This document shows, one piece after another, positions 24,005-31,443 of a stretch of DNA of 35,424 bases (position 1 is its first letter; every line of letters starts with the position of its first letter). The DNA is taken from contig JAFXAR010000040.1 in the NCBI GenBank assembly GCA_017516885.1, positions 1-35,424 on the forward strand. Reading direction: 5' to 3'. Source of the stretch: Bacteroidaceae bacterium. Its GTDB lineage: Bacteria > Bacteroidota > Bacteroidia > Bacteroidales > Bacteroidaceae. The translations under genes and the position numbers were made by a program. The notes below the pieces were generated by a model. It did no database searches. It had not been told where the DNA came from and was given only the letters and a program-made list of their open reading frames with translations.

Positions 24005-24712
24005 ATGAATAGTATGAAAAAATATCTTATAGTAGTTGCGGGTGGAAAGGGTACCCGCATGGGTGGCGAGATGCCCAAGCAGTTTCAGTTGCTGGCAGGA
24101 AAGCCTGTAATAATGGTTACTCTTGAGAGGCTTTATGCAATAGACCCTTCAATGCAGTTCATTCTTGTGCTGCCCGAGGAGCATGTGGAACTTTGGACTG
24201 AACTTTGCCGCAAGCATGAATTTGTAGTTCCGCTCTCAATTGCCCATGGCGGTGCAACACGTTTCCATTCTGTCCAGAACGGATTAGCGCTGGTTGATGA
24301 CATTGACGATGCGCTTGTGGGCATACATGATGGTGTGCGTCCGTTCGTGTCGCGCCAGGTGGTTGATGACTGCTTCCGTGAGGCGTGGATACACGGTGCG
24401 GCAATTCCTATGGTTGATGTTCAGGACAGTCTGCGCCACATAGTAGGCGGAAACGGCGTTACAGAGGTTGTTCCGCGTGACCGCTACCGCCTTGTGCAAA
24501 CCCCGCAGGTGTTCAGGCTCTCAGTTATACGTCCGGCCTACGAGCAGCGCTATGTAGAGGGGTTTACCGATGACGCTTCGGTGGTTGAGGCTTTGGGAGG
24601 CAAGGTTGTTGCTGTGAACGGCAACCGTGAGAATATAAAGCTGACAACTCCGTTTGATTTGCAGATTGCAAAAACTCTTATTGAATGCTGGATACCACAG
24701 CAAGAAATATAA
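24005..24712 (+). CDS. ispD: 2-C-methyl-D-erythritol 4-phosphate cytidylyltransferase
   Basis: The 235-residue protein (232 if it starts at ATG 24014) is the CTP-dependent third enzyme of the MEP isoprenoid pathway. It has the nucleotide-binding N-terminus VVAGGKGTRMGGEMPKQF, then HGGATRFHSVQNGL, GIHDGVRPFV, TPQVF and FTDDASVVEALGGKV, all in family order. The cytoplasmic dimer makes CDP-methylerythritol. The start follows the unknown membrane gene by 55 bp, and its last 28 bases overlap the start of recG, so the two are translated in tandem. Confidence 0.93.
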   Translation: MNSMKKYLIVVAGGKGTRMGGEMPKQFQLLAGKPVIMVTLERLYAIDPSMQFILVLPEEHVELWTELCRKHEFVVPLSIAHGGATRFHSVQNGLALVDDIDDALVGIHDGVRPFVSRQVVDDCFREAWIHGAAIPMVDVQDSLRHIVGGNGVTEVVPRDRYRLVQTPQVFRLSVIRPAYEQRYVEGFTDDASVVEALGGKVVAVNGNRENIKLTTPFDLQIAKTLIECWIPQQEI

Positions 24713-26784
24713 AGTACCTTCCGGGTGTAGGCGAGCAGCGTGCCTCGCTTTTAGGCAGCGAACTGAAAATCCGTTCGCTGTACGACTTGTTGTACTATTT
24801 TCCTTATAAGTATATTGACAGAAGCCGAATCTACAAGGTAAATGAACTCGGCGGCACTCTTCAGCATGTGCAGCTCCTGGGCGAGATACGCTCCTTTGAG
24901 GAGATGGGCGAGGGCGCTTCGCGCCGTCTTGTAGCGCATTTTACCGATGGCACGGCCTTTGTTGACCTTGTGTGGTTCAAGGGAATAAAATATATAAGGA
25001 ACCGCTTGAAGCTTTCTACCCAATATGTAGTGTTCGGGAAACCTTCAATGTTTAATGGCAGGGTAAATATTCCGCATCCCGATGTTGACGATGCATCAAC
25101 CCTTCAGCTGAGCAGCATGGGGCTTCAGCCCTATTATAATACTACTGAACGGATGAAGCGGCATGGACTTAACTCCAATGCAATGGCTAAGCTGGTGCAG
25201 AATCTTCTTGGCTTGCTAAGGGAGGAGATTGAGGAGACGCTTTCGGCCGATATTATACAGAAGAACGGCTTGATGTCGCTTGACAATGCTCTAAGGATAA
25301 TTCATTTCCCTAAAAACAATGCAGAATTGCGCTTGGCGCAGGAGCGGCTGAAGTTTGAAGAGCTTTTCTATGTGCAGCTGAATATATTGCAGTATGCGCA
25401 GGAGCGGCAGATGAGGTACATAGGCCACCGCTTTGCGAAGGTGGGCGAGATATTCAACCGTTTCTACAGCGAGAATCTGCCGTTTGAACTTACCGGTGCG
25501 CAGAAGAGGGTGGTGAAGGAGATTCGTGCCGATGTTAACAGCAACAGACAGATGAACCGCCTTGTGCAGGGCGATGTGGGCAGCGGAAAGACACTTGTCG
25601 CCCTTCTCTCAATGCTTCTTGCGAAGGACAACGGCTATCAGGCCTGCATTCTCGCGCCAACGGAGATTCTTGCAGAGCAGCATTTTGCCACTCTCAGGAG
25701 AATGCTGGGTTCATTGCCGGTGCGCGTGGAACTGCTTACCGGAAGCACTAAGCAGAAGGAGCGCACGCCGCTTTTTGAGGCTCTTGCCAACGGCGGGGTG
25801 GATATTCTCGTTGGCACTCATGCCATTCTTGAGGATAATGTTGTGTTCTATAATCTTGGGCTTGTGGTAATTGATGAACAGCATCGCTTCGGTGTTGTGC
25901 AGAGGGCAAAAATGTGGACAAAGAATAACATTCCGCCGCATGTGCTGGTAATGACGGCAACGCCTATTCCGCGAACCCTTGCAATGACGCTTTATGGTGA
26001 CCTTGACGTCTCAGTCATTGACGAGCTGCCGCCCGGGCGCAAGCCAATAAATACTTCCCATATATTCCGTAACCGCGCCGACAGCATGTACTCATTTATC
26101 AAGCAGCAGCTGCAGGAGGGGCGGCAGGTATATGTGGTATATCCTCTTATAAGCGAGAGTGAGAAACTCGACCTGCAGAATCTGGAGGATGGTTACAGGC
26201 AGCTTTGCAATATTTTCTGCGATTACAGGCTGAGCAAGCTTCATGGCAAAATGAAGCCAAAGGAGAAGGACGATGAGATGCGGCGCTTTGCTTCGGGCGA
26301 GACGCAGATTCTTGTCTCCACAACTGTAATTGAGGTTGGTGTTGACGTGCCTAATGCATCGGTGATGGTTATTGAGAATGCCGAACGGTTCGGCCTTTCG
26401 CAGCTTCACCAGTTGCGCGGGCGTGTGGGGCGCGGTGCATCGCAGTCCTATTGTATTCTTGTAACCGATTACAAGCTTTCAGAGGAGACACGCAAGCGCA
26501 TGGAGATAATGACTGCCAGCAACGACGGCTTTGAGATAGCCGAGGCCGACCTCAAGCTCCGCGGGCCGGGCGACATTGAGGGCACTCAGCAGAGCGGAAT
26601 AGCCTTTGACTTAAAGATAGCCAATCTTGCCCGGGACGAGCGTCTGCTGCAATATGTAAGGGAGGTCGCCCGCGAAATTGTCAAGAGTGACCCGGAGCAG
26701 AGCAATCCTCTCTATCGGGTTATTTGGCGGCGTCTGCGCATGATAAAGGAGATGAACAACCGTAACTGGGGAGCAATATCATAA
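24685..26784 (+). CDS. recG: ATP-dependent DNA helicase RecG
   Basis: The 699-residue protein (family about 690) reverses stalled replication forks and moves Holliday junctions. The N-terminal wedge domain starts with IKYLPGVGEQRASLLGSELKI and has an OB-fold core. The helicase part has Walker A VQGDVGSGKTLVAL (about 294-307), DEQH in LVVIDEQHRFGVVQR (about 391-405), TATPIPRTLAMTLYGDLDVS and the motif VI RGRVGRGASQSYCILV. The C-terminal segment ends with NRNWGAIS. The start ATG lies inside the end of ispD (28-base overlap). A weak hairpin downstream may end the transcript. It resembles the translocase part of Mfd, also encoded in this window. Confidence 0.95.
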   Translation: MLDTTARNIKYLPGVGEQRASLLGSELKIRSLYDLLYYFPYKYIDRSRIYKVNELGGTLQHVQLLGEIRSFEEMGEGASRRLVAHFTDGTAFVDLVWFKGIKYIRNRLKLSTQYVVFGKPSMFNGRVNIPHPDVDDASTLQLSSMGLQPYYNTTERMKRHGLNSNAMAKLVQNLLGLLREEIEETLSADIIQKNGLMSLDNALRIIHFPKNNAELRLAQERLKFEELFYVQLNILQYAQERQMRYIGHRFAKVGEIFNRFYSENLPFELTGAQKRVVKEIRADVNSNRQMNRLVQGDVGSGKTLVALLSMLLAKDNGYQACILAPTEILAEQHFATLRRMLGSLPVRVELLTGSTKQKERTPLFEALANGGVDILVGTHAILEDNVVFYNLGLVVIDEQHRFGVVQRAKMWTKNNIPPHVLVMTATPIPRTLAMTLYGDLDVSVIDELPPGRKPINTSHIFRNRADSMYSFIKQQLQEGRQVYVVYPLISESEKLDLQNLEDGYRQLCNIFCDYRLSKLHGKMKPKEKDDEMRRFASGETQILVSTTVIEVGVDVPNASVMVIENAERFGLSQLHQLRGRVGRGASQSYCILVTDYKLSEETRKRMEIMTASNDGFEIAEADLKLRGPGDIEGTQQSGIAFDLKIANLARDERLLQYVREVAREIVKSDPEQSNPLYRVIWRRLRMIKEMNNRNWGAIS

Positions 26785-26805
26785 TGTGTTTTCCTGTGTC
26801 TGTTG

Positions 26806-26838
26806 AGCATAAATGCTTGTTTTATGGTTTTTTATGCT
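26806..26838 (+). terminator. Possible weak terminator after recG
   Basis: AGCATAAA (26806-26813) and TTTATGCT (26831-26838) can pair with a 17-base loop and are followed by TTT. The stem is AT-rich and the T run is short, so the call is tentative. Confidence 0.35.
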
Positions 26839-26868
26839 TTTAATCTCAAAACACCGGTTAAATTTTAC

Positions 26869-26876
26869 TATCTTTG
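26869..26876 (+). promoter_or_regulatory. -7 box for ndk
   Basis: TATCTTTG at 26869-26876 is a perfect TAnnTTTG box followed by C. The leader to the ndk ATG is about 94 bases. No good -33 box is seen 19-21 bp upstream. Confidence 0.5.
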
Positions 26877-26974
26877 CACCCGTTGCAATAAACATTTAGG
26901 CTGTTTCATGTTTTCCGCTAGTTTGTTACACTCTTTGCATGAAGGCATATTCTAAAACTTATAAAATAACCACT

Positions 26975-27448
26975 ATGGAAAGAACGCTTATTCTAATCAA
27001 GCCTAACGCTATTCAGCGTGGCATTATGGGTGACATCATTACACGTTTTGAGCGCAAGGGCCTTAAATTCGCAGGCATCAAGATGATGTTTATGACAGAC
27101 ACTATTGTAAATGAACACTATGCTCACCTGAAGGAACGTCCTTTCTTCCCCTATTTGAAGGCGTCAATGCAGGCCGGCCCTATAATTGCATGCTGTGTAG
27201 AGGGGGCAGAGGCTGTTGAGACAGTGCGTCTGCTTGTTGGTGCAACAAATTCGCGCAAGGCTCTTCCCGGCACAATACGCGGCGATTTTTCCATGAGCGG
27301 CGAGCAGAATGTTGTGCATGCTTCGGATTCTGTAGAGAACGCACTCATTGAGATTGGCCGTTTCTTTGCGCCCGAGGAACTGTACGACTACGAATCGGCC
27401 GTTACACGTTTTGAGTACGGCGGTGAGGAGAGCCAGAAATTCATGTAA
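26975..27448 (+). CDS. ndk: Nucleoside-diphosphate kinase
   Basis: The 157-residue protein balances NTP and dNTP pools by moving phosphate through an active-site histidine. It starts MERTLILIKPNAIQRG, has RPFFPYLKASMQAGPIIACCVEG, and carries the active-site motif NVVHASDSVENALIEI with the phosphorylated His. I use the ATG at 26975, as the upstream in-frame ATG at 26939 would add MKAYSKTYKITT, which is not part of the family. It is cytoplasmic and forms tetramers or hexamers. Confidence 0.94.
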   Translation: MERTLILIKPNAIQRGIMGDIITRFERKGLKFAGIKMMFMTDTIVNEHYAHLKERPFFPYLKASMQAGPIIACCVEGAEAVETVRLLVGATNSRKALPGTIRGDFSMSGEQNVVHASDSVENALIEIGRFFAPEELYDYESAVTRFEYGGEESQKFM

Positions 27449-27483
27449 TAACAGCCTCTAAATTAAGATTATAATAATATAAA

Positions 27484-28326
27484 GTGAAGAAGCTTAAGAA
27501 CCTTTTTGTCCTGCTGATGCTTGGCGCTCCAATTGCCGGAGCGCAGGCACAGGATATGCCAGTTGAGAAGGTCGTTGTGTGTGCCGAACTGGCAGCGCCT
27601 GATACCGTTGCCCTGCATAATATGCTCATGAATGAGGCGTATGTTATGCCGGCTATGGAACTATACCCAAATTGGGATAACTCAAGAGTGCATTTTGAAA
27701 GCAAGATGCCCGATTCGCTGCATATTGACCTCACTGGCTATGCTATGCCTACAAAGAACACAAAGATTACCGATGTGTTCGGCTATCGTCCACGCCGTCG
27801 CCGTGAACATAAAGGGCTTGACGTGAAGGTTCAAAAGGGTGATACAATTTATGCGGCATTTGACGGCAAGGTAAGAGTCGCTTCATATCAGAGACGTGGT
27901 TATGGCCATTACATTGTAATACGTCACAATAACGGCATTGAGACACTCTATGCCCATCTCTCAAAGAAACTGGTGGGCGTTAATGCCAATGTCAAGGCTG
28001 GACAGCCGATAGGCTTAGGCGGAAACACCGGGCGTTCAACCGGTTCGCACCTCCATTTTGAGACACTGCTTCTTGGCAAGAGCATTGACCCGGCTTTGAT
28101 GTTCGACTTCAAGAACCAGCGCATGACTGGCGACAGCTTTGTGTATCGCAAGTCAGAGGACAAGAGCCTGAGCCCGCGCGCTCCCAAGTATCATCGTGTC
28201 AGAAAAGGCGAGACAATAGCAAAGATTGCCCGCAAGTATGGCGTGTCGCAGCGTACAATACTAAAGTTGAATGGGCTAAAGGCAAGTTCGATAATACGGC
28301 CCGGACAAAGGCTTAGGTATCAGTAA
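27484..28326 (+). CDS. Exported M23 peptidase with LysM domain
   Basis: The 280-residue protein has a signal peptide (about 1-22, NLFVLLMLGAPIAGAQAQ). The M23 peptidase domain (about 97-220) carries the zinc ligands in HKGLD and HLHFE, with YGHYIVIRHNNGIETLYAHLSKK between them. A C-terminal LysM domain (about 238-280) holds YHRVRKGETIAKIARKYGVSQRTILKLNGL. It should bind peptidoglycan in the periplasm and cut peptide cross-links, as in cell division or growth. The start is GTG at 27484, placed directly at the signal peptide; no nearby ATG gives a complete signal. It follows ndk by 35 bp and ends at a good terminator. Confidence 0.9.
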   Translation: MKKLKNLFVLLMLGAPIAGAQAQDMPVEKVVVCAELAAPDTVALHNMLMNEAYVMPAMELYPNWDNSRVHFESKMPDSLHIDLTGYAMPTKNTKITDVFGYRPRRRREHKGLDVKVQKGDTIYAAFDGKVRVASYQRRGYGHYIVIRHNNGIETLYAHLSKKLVGVNANVKAGQPIGLGGNTGRSTGSHLHFETLLLGKSIDPALMFDFKNQRMTGDSFVYRKSEDKSLSPRAPKYHRVRKGETIAKIARKYGVSQRTILKLNGLKASSIIRPGQRLRYQ

Positions 28327-28368
28327 TAAAGGGGTGAAGCCATTGTTATTATTCATCTCCCACAAAGC

Positions 28369-28403
28369 GAGGGTGACTTCTGGGTCACCCTCATTTCTTT
28401 TTT
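28369..28403 (+). terminator. Rho-independent terminator after the M23 peptidase gene
   Basis: GAGGGTGAC (28369-28377) pairs with GTCACCCTC (28384-28392) over a six-base loop and is followed by TTTCTTTTTT (28394-28403). It stops plus-strand transcripts. The stop codon of the oppositely oriented AraC-type gene lies inside the stem. Confidence 0.8.
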
Positions 28404-28753
28404 AGGTACTCGCTGGGTGTCATGCCGTACTCTCTTTTAAATGTTCTGCGGAAAGAGAATGCATTGCGGAAACCGCATTTCTTTGCCAAAGAGTTGATAT
28501 TGCTCTTCTCTCTGTTGCTTTTCTGCTTCATGAAGTACGCTAATCTCAGCTTGCCTAACAGAACATAGAAACTGATGCCGAGTTCGCCGTTTACGAAGCG
28601 TGATGCATAGCTGCGGTTAGTCCCAAGGTCGGCAGCAAATTGTTCTATTGTGTAGTTGCTGTCGGTAAAGAACGGTGGTTCTGCTGCCAGCAATCTTACA
28701 TATCTGCTCTTGATTCTGTTCATTACATCCGCCATAAACCGTATGTTTTTCAT
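28391..28753 (-). CDS. Stand-alone AraC-type DNA-binding protein
   Basis: The 120-residue product (from ATG 28753) is almost only an AraC/XylS DNA-binding domain. A first helix-turn-helix is at about 34-57 (YTIEQFAADLGTNRSYASRFVNG). The second is at about 84-120, containing NSLAKKCGFRNAFSFRRTFKREYG and the typical ending MTPSEYLKKK. There is no sensor, receiver or membrane part. An in-frame GTG at 28798 is rejected because it lies upstream of the promoter. ATGs at 28735 and 28723 are also possible and would give a less extreme leader. Upstream are two direct repeats with 21-bp spacing at -33, the same layout as before the surface-protein gene at 31444, so it may regulate itself and that gene. 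It follows the hybrid sensor gene on the same strand (129-bp gap). Confidence 0.82.
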   Translation of the reverse strand: MKNIRFMADVMNRIKSRYVRLLAAEPPFFTDSNYTIEQFAADLGTNRSYASRFVNGELGISFYVLLGKLRLAYFMKQKSNREKSNINSLAKKCGFRNAFSFRRTFKREYGMTPSEYLKKK

Positions 28754-28763
28754 GTTTGTGCAG

Positions 28764-28820
28764 CAAAGTTGCCATGAAAAAGCATATTTCTTTTTCACTC
28801 AAAGGCTTCTGTTTTTCACT
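28764..28820 (-). promoter_or_regulatory. Direct-repeat operator and -7 box of the small AraC gene
   Basis: On the minus strand AGTGAAAAA occurs at 28820-28812 and again at 28799-28791, exactly 21 bp apart. After 19 more bases, CAACTTTG (28771-28764) stands at the -7 place (one change from TAnnTTTG). Two direct repeats 21 bp apart, with the nearer one in the -33 position, is the classical arrangement for an AraC-type activator. The layout repeats upstream of 31444. Confidence 0.6.
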
Positions 28821-28882
28821 TGAAGAACAATTTTAAGGTATAAATGGTTCTTTCAGGTTAAAGTTGTGCGCAGAAGATACAT

Positions 28883-31219
28883 TTACTGGTTCTTGCGGTA
28901 TTCGGTTGGTGTTATGTTGAATTCGGCCTTAAAGGCGCGGCTGAAGTAACTTGGTGTTTCAAAACCGCATACAGCCTGTATTTCGCCCATTGACATGTTG
29001 CTGTTCCGCAGCAGATATTTGGCTCTTGCGAGTTTTCGCTGGCGTATGTATATGGTGGTATTGCTTCCTGTTATGCTGTTTATCTTGCGGTTTAGCGTAG
29101 ATATGCTCATTATCATGTGGCTGGCAAGCATTGCTGCGTTCAGGTCGCAATCCATAATGTTGTCGTGAATATATTTATTTACCTGCATGATGAACTCTTG
29201 CTCGCTCCGTCTGATGCCTCTAATCGTATCGTTGTGGTCGGCGGTGTCGGCATCTTCTATCTGCTGGCTGTATTTTTTCTTTAGTATTTCTCTCTGTTCA
29301 AGCATCTTGCGAACCATTAGCAATAGTTCATCGGGGATGAACGGCTTGCCAAGATAAACTTCGGCGCCGGCATCAAAGCCTGCCAGGCGGTCATTGTTCT
29401 CTGTCCTTGCCGATACTACAATTATAGGCAGATGGCTGGTCTCCTTGTTTGCCTTTATTGCCTTTATAAGTTCAAGGCCATCTATTTCGGGCATCATAAT
29501 ATCGGTTATAACAAGCATGGGCTGCTTTTGTGCAATAAAATCCAGTGCTTCCTTGCCGTTCCCTGCCCAGCAGAAACTGTAGCCTTCGTTCTTCAGCATC
29601 TGGGTTATCAGCAGGGCAACATCCTTGTCGTCCTCTGCTACGAGAACATAATCCTGCAAGTCGCCCCCATGTATTTCGTTTATTGACAATGAATCATCTT
29701 TTGTGTGCATCTCCTGCCTGCTCTTGTTCAGCTCATTTATCTCCACTTCATCTCTCTCGCCTTTGTTGTATTCTATCATCTCGTTCACTAAGGTAAGCAG
29801 TTCGCCGCTTTTTCGTACAACCGCATCAAACTCCTTCTGTGCCACTTCGTTGTTGTTTGGGATGAACCGTTTGAGTTCATGTGTCATGCCAAGAACCACA
29901 GTAAGAGGCGTGCGCAGCTGGTGTGTTATTCCACGGTAAAAATCCTGGCGTTCGCGGTTTGTTTTTTCAAGCAGGGCGTTTGCCCTTTTGCGCAGAAGCG
30001 AGGCGCGTACCAATGTTGCAATGGCAATAAGGATAAGCAGCAGAACTACTATGCTGCTCCAAACGAAAATGTTGAACATTTCTTTTTCATGCTCGGCTTG
30101 CGCAAGAGCCTCTTCTACCTCCTTTTTCCTTTTTGATATTTCGTGGTTTAGACGGAGGTTCTGCATTTTTACTCGGTTGTCATCAATTTCGGCGCTGTCC
30201 TTGTATGCAATGGATTTTTTCTTGTTTTCAAGTGCTTTTTCAAAATCTCCGTTCCTCTCGTCTATTTGGGATTGCAATGAGTATATGCCGGAGAGACGTC
30301 CTTTTGCCTTTATTCTTAATGCGGTTTGCAGTGCCTCGCTGCAGTATTTTTCGGCATCCCTGATGTTGCCTTCCTTGAGGCTGAGTCCGGCAAGCGACAT
30401 GCATGGGTTTAGCCAATGCCATATATCTCCGGTCTCTAAACCAATATTGTAGCTCTTGATGTAATTGTTTCGTGCCTCGTTGTAATTGCCGGCAATCTCC
30501 TCTAATTCGCCTATATTCTGGTAGCAGAGGCTTATGCCTACGCGGTTGTTGCACTCTATGTTCTTTTCCATTGAAAGGCTGTAGCAGATGCGTGCAGAGT
30601 CCAAATTGCCTTGTATCTCCTTGATTGCGCCTATGTTGGCATAGTTGATTGCTTCCCCGGTTGCGCTGCCAAGTTCCCTTTCTCCTTTCAGGGCGCGGTG
30701 GAAAAGCTCTTCGGCAACCTCGTAATTTCCAAGTGACAGCATTACGTTCCCCAGTCCGTTAAATGTGCGTACCCTGTTCTTGCGTGCAGTATAAGAGGTG
30801 TCATTGGCCGTGCTTTCGCACAGGTCAAGTGCTGCATAATGATATATGCTTGCCTCTTCAAGGTCGCCTATGCGTCTGAAGTTTGTTCCCTGATTGTTCA
30901 ATGCAATTATAAGCTGAAGAGTATCCTTGAGTTCCTTTGCGCCCTTAATGCATTCTTCGTGTACTGCTATTGCCGAATCAAAGTCTGATTTGTTGCGGTG
31001 CATGCTCCCTAACTTTTGCCGTATGAGCAGCGATGCTCTTTTTTCGTTCAGCGAATCGTAATGCTCAATATATTTCTTTAGTTTTCCAATTTCCTTAATG
31101 CTGTCGGCAATAGCTGCGGCCTCTATGTCGCAATTATTGCTGCTTTCGGCGGTCTTTTCTCCGCATGAAATTTGTGCAAGCAGCAGTAATGCCGTGAATA
31201 TAAGATGTATTCTTTTCAT
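28883..31219 (-). CDS. Hybrid two-component regulator without an ATPase domain (TPR sensor, His domain, receiver, AraC domain)
   Basis: The 778-residue protein has an export or lipoprotein signal (1-19, LLLLAQISC), tetratricopeptide-like repeats in the periplasm (about 60-345), a coiled-coil, and a membrane helix (about 384-404). A dimerisation/phosphoacceptor domain with the H-box ITHQLRTPL follows (His433). A receiver starts at about 523 with acidic EDD, phospho-acceptor Asp573 in ITDIMMPEIDG, Ser603 and Lys625. An AraC-type domain (about 672-778) ends ITPTEYRKNQ. The histidine-kinase ATPase domain (N, G1, G2 boxes, about 110 residues or more) is absent: only about 38 residues lie between His domain and receiver. 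It therefore cannot phosphorylate itself as an ordinary sensor would. I use ATG 31219 (signal peptide, promoter at 31241-31270) rather than the upstream TTG. Confidence 0.88.
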   Translation of the reverse strand: MKRIHLIFTALLLLAQISCGEKTAESSNNCDIEAAAIADSIKEIGKLKKYIEHYDSLNEKRASLLIRQKLGSMHRNKSDFDSAIAVHEECIKGAKELKDTLQLIIALNNQGTNFRRIGDLEEASIYHYAALDLCESTANDTSYTARKNRVRTFNGLGNVMLSLGNYEVAEELFHRALKGERELGSATGEAINYANIGAIKEIQGNLDSARICYSLSMEKNIECNNRVGISLCYQNIGELEEIAGNYNEARNNYIKSYNIGLETGDIWHWLNPCMSLAGLSLKEGNIRDAEKYCSEALQTALRIKAKGRLSGIYSLQSQIDERNGDFEKALENKKKSIAYKDSAEIDDNRVKMQNLRLNHEISKRKKEVEEALAQAEHEKEMFNIFVWSSIVVLLLILIAIATLVRASLLRKRANALLEKTNRERQDFYRGITHQLRTPLTVVLGMTHELKRFIPNNNEVAQKEFDAVVRKSGELLTLVNEMIEYNKGERDEVEINELNKSRQEMHTKDDSLSINEIHGGDLQDYVLVAEDDKDVALLITQMLKNEGYSFCWAGNGKEALDFIAQKQPMLVITDIMMPEIDGLELIKAIKANKETSHLPIIVVSARTENNDRLAGFDAGAEVYLGKPFIPDELLLMVRKMLEQREILKKKYSQQIEDADTADHNDTIRGIRRSEQEFIMQVNKYIHDNIMDCDLNAAMLASHMIMSISTLNRKINSITGSNTTIYIRQRKLARAKYLLRNSNMSMGEIQAVCGFETPSYFSRAFKAEFNITPTEYRKNQ

Positions 31220-31240
31220 GTGCTTATGCTTTGTTCTTCG

Positions 31241-31270
31241 CAAATGTAACCAAAAAGAACTCTGTATCAA
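31241..31270 (-). promoter_or_regulatory. Promoter of the hybrid regulator gene
   Basis: On the minus strand TACATTTG (31248-31241) is a perfect -7 box and TTG (31270-31268) lies 19 bp upstream. The start site would be near 31236, about 17 bases before the ATG at 31219. Confidence 0.6.
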
Positions 31271-31337
31271 GATTTTTTTTCATTCCGCAGTCATATTTTT
31301 ATGTATTGTGCCCTTATGCACCCTTTCTTGCGCCTTG

Positions 31338-31394
31338 AGTTAAAAACAATGCTTTTTAAGTGAAAAAAACTTATGATTTGTCTAAATATATTTG
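31338..31394 (+). promoter_or_regulatory. Direct-repeat operator and -7 box of the surface-protein gene
   Basis: AGTTAAAAA (31338-31346) and AGTGAAAAA (31359-31367) are exactly 21 bp apart. After 19 bases follows TATATTTG (31387-31394), a perfect -7 box. No TTTG is present at -33; the nearer repeat takes its place. The repeat, its 21-bp period and the 19-base gap are the same as upstream of the small AraC gene (28764-28820), and the two 19-base gaps share TATG, TTT and TC at the same positions. Confidence 0.65.
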
Positions 31395-31443
31395 TGATTG
31401 CATAAATGCGCAAAAATTATATAATTTTTAAAATATTTGTGTT

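Noticed and set aside
13009-26784. Mfd and RecG as a recent duplication, because their helicase parts look alike
   Set aside because: Both are ancient, separate families that share a RecG-like translocase; each has its own correct extra domains and length.
26939-26974. Upstream ATG for ndk
   Set aside because: It adds 12 residues that no NDK has; MERTLILIKPNA is the standard start.
28754-28798. GTG start at 28798 for the small AraC gene
   Set aside because: The codon lies inside one of the two 21-bp-spaced operator repeats and upstream of the -7 box.
28821-28882. Possible terminator between the hybrid gene and the small AraC gene
   Set aside because: Only a loose GAA(A)GAAC/GTTCTTC pairing with a large loop and no T run; too weak to call.
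31220-31270. TTG start at 31270 for the hybrid regulator
   Set aside because: It overlaps the -33 box of a good promoter, and the signal peptide begins at ATG 31219.
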